Origin: an uncultured Methanobrevibacter sp. | GTDB taxonomy: Archaea; Methanobacteriota; Methanobacteria; Methanobacteriales; Methanobacteriaceae | Length of the DNA stretch: 7,805 nucleotides | Assembly: GCF_937906425.1 (NCBI RefSeq) | Contig: NZ_CALCYR010000183.1 | Location: forward strand, 1 to 7,805 | Direction of reading: 5' to 3' | Part shown: piece after piece, positions 4,974-7,805 of the stretch | Layout of the letters: each line of letters starts with the position of its first letter | How positions within the stretch are numbered: the first letter of the stretch is position 1 | The notes under the pieces: generated by a model | Database searches by the model: none | What the model saw: only the letters and a program-made list of their open reading frames with translations | Told to the model about the DNA's origin: nothing | Translations under genes and position numbers: made by a program

Positions 4974-6476
4974 ATGAAAGATCAAAACCCTGAAATTGAT
5001 GAATTGCTAATCTGTTACAAGTTTCCTCCTACAACACGTGTAAGTGGAATAGTCTTTGCAAAAAGATTAATTGTCAGTAAAAAAACAGTAGACCTTATCC
5101 AAGGCCCGATAGATGAAGAAAACCTTGATGAAGACTTTAACAAAATTGTAGACGAATTTGTTGCAAAAAGAATGATTGTAAAAAGCAAAATCAAGGCACT
5201 TAACTGGAAAAGCATTAGCACATTTAATGAAAAAGGATTAAAGGAACTTGAAAGCTCCGGCAAAGAGTATAAAAAAATATACAGCCGTGCAGGAAGTCAC
5301 GAATCCAATTTCCTATCTTTGGAATATAAACTGAAACATCCAAAAACATTCTGGTCTGCTGAATTTTCAGATCCGTTAAGAACCACAATTGAAAACACAA
5401 AAAGAGGCTCTGTAAAAAACAAGGGGCTTTATCCAGATAATGATTACATAGAAAGAATTAATGAAGAGATAAACTCAATCAATAAAGAAAGAGAATCAGA
5501 AAAGAAGGCAGAACTTGAGCTGATTTCAAAGGATGACAACCTATTTGTATTATGTGAATATTTGGCTTTCCTATTTGCAGATGAACTTGTATTTACAAAT
5601 GAAAATCAAAAGGAAATGATGTTAAGCCTTTATTCAGATGATGTAAAGGAGCTTGTTGATTCAAAATCAAGAATCAGCGTTCACCCTACACTTGATGAGG
5701 AATACTACCACAAGGTCGAATCAGACTATGAGATTGACTCAAGTTACATCAATTTCGGATACTTCGGCACATATCTTGGAAGAAGACATTTGGAATATAT
5801 CTATTATGCCTTTGAAACCTTAAATCCAAAGGTGAAGGACAAGTATAGGATACATATCTTCACTCCAAACCATGGCTCATTAAAGAAACTTACAAGAAAT
5901 TTGGAAATTGGAGAAAACATTGTTTTGCATAAAACAGCACCACTCCTTGAATTTTTAAATCTTACCACTAAATTCGATGTCTTGATTGTAAATGACCTAA
6001 ACACATATGATAATTTTGAAAAGAATCCATTCCTTCCATCAAAATTGGCTGATTACATTGGAAGCGGAAGGGACATTTGGGCCATTTGCGAAGATGGAAG
6101 CATAATGAGCAAATATGATTTAAAATACAAGTCAGACGTTTCAGACTATAATTCATCTTTAGAGACCTTGAAAAAGATCTTTGAAGAAAAGCTGGATGAG
6201 GAGATTGATTTTGCAAATATCAATCCAGAGAAAAGCTTAAGCAAATACTTTGAAAAAAGAGTTTATGAGTTAAACGGAGTAATCGAAGCTGACGAATATC
6301 AAAACGACAATTTAAAGAAAAAGGCAAAGGAAAATAAAGCAAAGATCTCTAAATTGGAAAAAAAGAACAAGAAATTAGCTAAGGAAATCAAGGAAACAAA
6401 GGCAACTAAAGGTTGGATTAAGTACAAATCCAAAAACATTTACAATAGAACCTTAAAAAAGAAAATTAACAATTAA
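4974..6476 (+). CDS. GT-B-fold glycosyltransferase with basic C-terminal coiled coil
   Basis: This is a predicted cytoplasmic or membrane-peripheral glycosyltransferase of 500 residues with no signal peptide or membrane span. The N-terminal domain opens with a strand and KFPPTTRVSGIVFAKRL (16-32), the usual acceptor-side start of GT4-like enzymes. WSAEFSDPL lies at 127-135 and ADELVFTNENQKEMM at 202-216. The C-terminal domain starts with FGYFGTYLGRRHLEYIYYAF (261-280) and holds the donor-site segment LPSKLADYIGSG (354-365). A lysine-rich coiled coil follows at about 444-475, with heptad positions Leu447, Ile458, Leu461, Leu468 and Ile472, then TKGWIKYKSKNIYNR (478-492). This tail resembles a tail I recall on several Methanobrevibacter glycosyltransferases; it may hold the enzyme at the membrane or to partners. 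The start ATG has GTGAGG seven bases upstream. Donor and acceptor are unknown. A role in surface glycan assembly is inferred from wecC and the GT2 gene nearby. Confidence 0.8.
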   Translation: MKDQNPEIDELLICYKFPPTTRVSGIVFAKRLIVSKKTVDLIQGPIDEENLDEDFNKIVDEFVAKRMIVKSKIKALNWKSISTFNEKGLKELESSGKEYKKIYSRAGSHESNFLSLEYKLKHPKTFWSAEFSDPLRTTIENTKRGSVKNKGLYPDNDYIERINEEINSINKERESEKKAELELISKDDNLFVLCEYLAFLFADELVFTNENQKEMMLSLYSDDVKELVDSKSRISVHPTLDEEYYHKVESDYEIDSSYINFGYFGTYLGRRHLEYIYYAFETLNPKVKDKYRIHIFTPNHGSLKKLTRNLEIGENIVLHKTAPLLEFLNLTTKFDVLIVNDLNTYDNFEKNPFLPSKLADYIGSGRDIWAICEDGSIMSKYDLKYKSDVSDYNSSLETLKKIFEEKLDEEIDFANINPEKSLSKYFEKRVYELNGVIEADEYQNDNLKKKAKENKAKISKLEKKNKKLAKEIKETKATKGWIKYKSKNIYNRTLKKKINN

Positions 6477-6501
6477 AAGGCAATTCTAATTGAAAAGCCT
6501 T
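6477..6501 (+). other. Small hairpin directly after the GT-B gene
   Basis: AAGGC (6477-6481) pairs with GCCTT (6497-6501), and an inner AAT/ATT pairing (6482-6484 with 6489-6491) can stack inside it. The element begins on the base after the stop codon. Its GC-containing arms are unusual for this gap. No T-run follows on the + strand, so I do not call it a terminator; it could stabilise the 3' end of the message. Confidence 0.35.
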
Positions 6502-6558
6502 AAAAATAGCTAAAAATTAATTAAAAATTATTAAAAATACTTTAAAAATAATTAAAAT

Positions 6559-6580
6559 TTAAACTTATTAAAGAGTTTAA
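6559..6580. promoter_or_regulatory. Inverted repeat upstream of the GT2 gene
   Basis: TTAAACT (6559-6565) and AGTTTAA (6574-6580) are exact reverse complements with an 8-base spacer. The right arm ends 30 bases before the ATG at 6611. It overlaps ATTAAAGAGT (6567-6576), a decamer that also occurs at 1491-1500 and 4747-4756. It could be an operator or a weak RNA stem. In A/T-rich DNA a 7-bp inverted repeat has limited weight. Confidence 0.35.
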
Positions 6581-6610
6581 GCTAATTTAAAAGATTATTT
6601 GGTGATTTAA

Positions 6611-7606
6611 ATGTCTAAACCAAAAATTTCAATGATACTATCAGCATACAATGAAGAAAAATTCATTAGACAAGCCATTGATAGTCTAATAAACCAAAGC
6701 TTAAGGGATATTGAAATAATCATAGTAAATGATGGTTCTACAGACAGCACTGGCCAAATAATTAATGAATATCAAAAAAATGATTCCAGAATAAAGGTCA
6801 TAAACCATGAAAACATAGGTCTTGGAGCTAGCCGTAACAGAGCGATGGAAATAGCTAAAGGAGAATACATCGGTTTTCTTGACGGAGATGACTGGTTTAC
6901 ACTTGATGCTCTTGAGACAAGCTATAATGAGGCTAAAAAATATGACACTGACATGACCATGTTTCAGATGATCAACTATGATGATGAAACTGAAAGGGTT
7001 TATGAAAACGACTGGTTTAACCTAAACAATCTTGATGAAAGTTTTGACAATTGTGTCTTTGGACCTGAAAAGACCAAGGACTTTTTATTTGATCTTTCAG
7101 TAAGTTCATGTCAAAAAATCTATAAAAACACTTTTCTAAAGGAAATAGATGCAAAATTCCCTGAAGGAATATATTTTGAAGACATGCCTTTCTTTTTCTA
7201 TGTATACCTTAAATCCAAAAGGATTTCAATTATCAGAAAGCATTTCTATTACAGAAGAAAGCATAATGCCTCAATAACCCATGTTGTAGACGGAAACTAT
7301 CTTGACACCGTCCCTGCAGGAGTTGAACTTATGAAGAGATTTATTGAAAATGGATTCTATGAGGATTATAAGTTCGATCTCTTGGCATACAAAATAAACG
7401 GTCCTAGAATGGCCTTAATGGACATTTCTGAAGAATATAAGAAACCTTTATTCAATCTAATAAAGGAAGACTATGAAAAAATAAAAGAAACCCCATATTA
7501 TCAAGACTTTTTAGACAATTTAGGACCTAAAAAGAAAAAATTCTTCCTCGACGTTTTAAAATACGAAACATATGAAGAGTTTAAAAGTGAAAATCCCGAA
7601 TACTAA
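6611..7606 (+). CDS. Family 2 glycosyltransferase (GT-A fold)
   Basis: This is a predicted inverting glycosyltransferase of 331 residues that transfers a sugar from a nucleotide donor, probably at the inner face of the membrane. The first 100 residues are a textbook GT2 domain: ISMILSAYNEEKFIRQAIDS (6-25), VNDGSTD (39-45), GASRNRAMEIAKGEYIGFLD (72-91) and the metal-binding DGDD (91-94) followed by Trp95. The likely catalytic-base segment is YFEDMPF (188-194), and YYRRKHNASIT (213-223) is the usual later motif. The remaining 100 residues are charged, helical-looking and of no type I recognise. There is no membrane span or signal peptide, so it is not a dolichol-phosphate mannosyltransferase with a C-terminal anchor. 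The ATG has a classic methanogen GGTGAT four bases upstream. It follows the GT-B gene after 134 bases; the two probably build the same glycan. Substrates are unknown. Confidence 0.88.
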   Translation: MSKPKISMILSAYNEEKFIRQAIDSLINQSLRDIEIIIVNDGSTDSTGQIINEYQKNDSRIKVINHENIGLGASRNRAMEIAKGEYIGFLDGDDWFTLDALETSYNEAKKYDTDMTMFQMINYDDETERVYENDWFNLNNLDESFDNCVFGPEKTKDFLFDLSVSSCQKIYKNTFLKEIDAKFPEGIYFEDMPFFFYVYLKSKRISIIRKHFYYRRKHNASITHVVDGNYLDTVPAGVELMKRFIENGFYEDYKFDLLAYKINGPRMALMDISEEYKKPLFNLIKEDYEKIKETPYYQDFLDNLGPKKKKFFLDVLKYETYEEFKSENPEY

Positions 7607-7637
7607 TTTTAATAAAAATAAAAAAATTAATAAAAAA

Positions 7638-7694
7638 CTAAAAAAAATCTAAAAAAAACTAAGAAAAAAACTAAGAAAAAAACTAAAAAATCTT
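7638..7694. repeat. Degenerate A-rich tandem repeat, about 12-bp period
   Basis: The unit is CTAA followed by seven or eight purines. The two central copies, CTAAGAAAAAAA at 7659-7670 and 7671-7682, are identical. Shorter versions without the G begin at 7638, 7649 and 7683, and a CTTAAT variant begins at 7692. On the minus strand this gives a series of T-runs, which could stop transcription arriving from the right. On the + strand it lies just after the GT2 gene. The A-run phasing near one helical turn could bend the DNA. Confidence 0.6.
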
Positions 7695-7719
7695 AATAAA
7701 AAATCTAATAAAAATAACA

Positions 7720-7729
7720 TTTATATAAT
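7720..7729. promoter_or_regulatory. Consensus-like TATA box near the right edge
   Basis: TTTATATAAT is close to the methanogen TATA consensus and follows AATAACA, which could serve as a BRE-like element for the + strand. A start would be expected near 7745-7755, serving a gene beyond the window. The core is nearly symmetric, so the strand is uncertain. A second similar box, TTTATATAAA, is at 7760-7769. The stretch from 7607 to 7805 contains no gene that I can see. Confidence 0.4.
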
Positions 7730-7759
7730 TTTACAATAATATATTAAAATATTTTTAAA

Positions 7760-7769
7760 TTTATATAAA
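7760..7769. promoter_or_regulatory. Second TATA-like box near the right edge
   Basis: TTTATATAAA lies 40 bases after the box at 7720 and is flanked by AAT and ATTTTTT, making the region almost symmetric. It could be an alternative promoter for a downstream gene, or chance in A/T-only sequence. Only sequence similarity supports it. Confidence 0.3.
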
Positions 7770-7805
7770 ATTTTTTAAAATTATAAAACTTATAAAGATT
7801 ATAAA

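Noticed and set aside
5015..5263. 82-residue hydrophobic minus-strand frame within the GT-B gene
   Set aside because: The apparent membrane-like stretches come from reading Lys/Glu codons backwards; there is no initiation signal.
5804..6216. Two overlapping minus-strand frames within the GT-B gene
   Set aside because: Both are antisense to the donor-binding domain, lack ribosome binding sites and show no known motif.
220..7606. Defence, toxin-antitoxin or phage-related system
   Set aside because: All six genes have clear biosynthetic or glycosyltransferase identities and the gaps hold no further credible coding frames.

Overview
This window looks like the chromosome of a mesophilic methanogenic archaeon of the order Methanobacteriales, most likely Methanobrevibacter. 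That placement is inferred from four things: A+T-rich coding sequence separated by almost pure A/T gaps, archaeal ribosome binding sites (GGTGAT, GAGGG, AGGGTG), TATA-like boxes, and leucine-pathway proteins that resemble methanogen enzymes as I remember them. No 16S rRNA or other marker gene is present, so the genus is not proven. All six genes lie on the + strand.

Layout: 1-219 is a leader with a truncated 23-bp tandem repeat, a TATA-like box and a near-perfect palindrome. 220-1479 is wecC, a nucleotide-sugar 6-dehydrogenase. 1480-1801 is a noncoding gap with a 16-bp direct repeat and a hairpin followed by a T-run. 1802-3578 holds leuC and leuD, the two subunits of isopropylmalate isomerase, 13 nt apart. 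3579-3722 is a short A-rich gap. 3723-4706 is leuB, the isopropylmalate dehydrogenase. 4707-4973 is a gap with a palindromic TATA-like site and three copies of a repeat of about 29 bp. 4974-6476 is a GT-B-fold glycosyltransferase with a basic C-terminal coiled coil. 6477-6610 is a short gap with two small hairpins. 6611-7606 is a GT-A (family 2) glycosyltransferase. 7607-7805 is A-rich, with a degenerate 12-bp tandem repeat and two TATA-like boxes.

Two themes are interleaved. leuCDB supply consecutive steps of leucine synthesis and, by analogy with Methanocaldococcus, probably the parallel citramalate route to 2-oxobutyrate and isoleucine. The first enzyme of either route (LeuA or CimA) is not in the window. 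wecC and the two glycosyltransferases belong to surface polysaccharide or glycoprotein assembly: WecC makes an activated acetamido-uronic acid, and the transferases would add sugars to a membrane-borne or protein acceptor.

I see no defence system, mobile element, CRISPR array or RNA gene. The most unusual material is in the gaps: a leader in front of wecC with two mutually exclusive pairings, one covering the ribosome binding site, and a repeat family flanking leuB on both sides.
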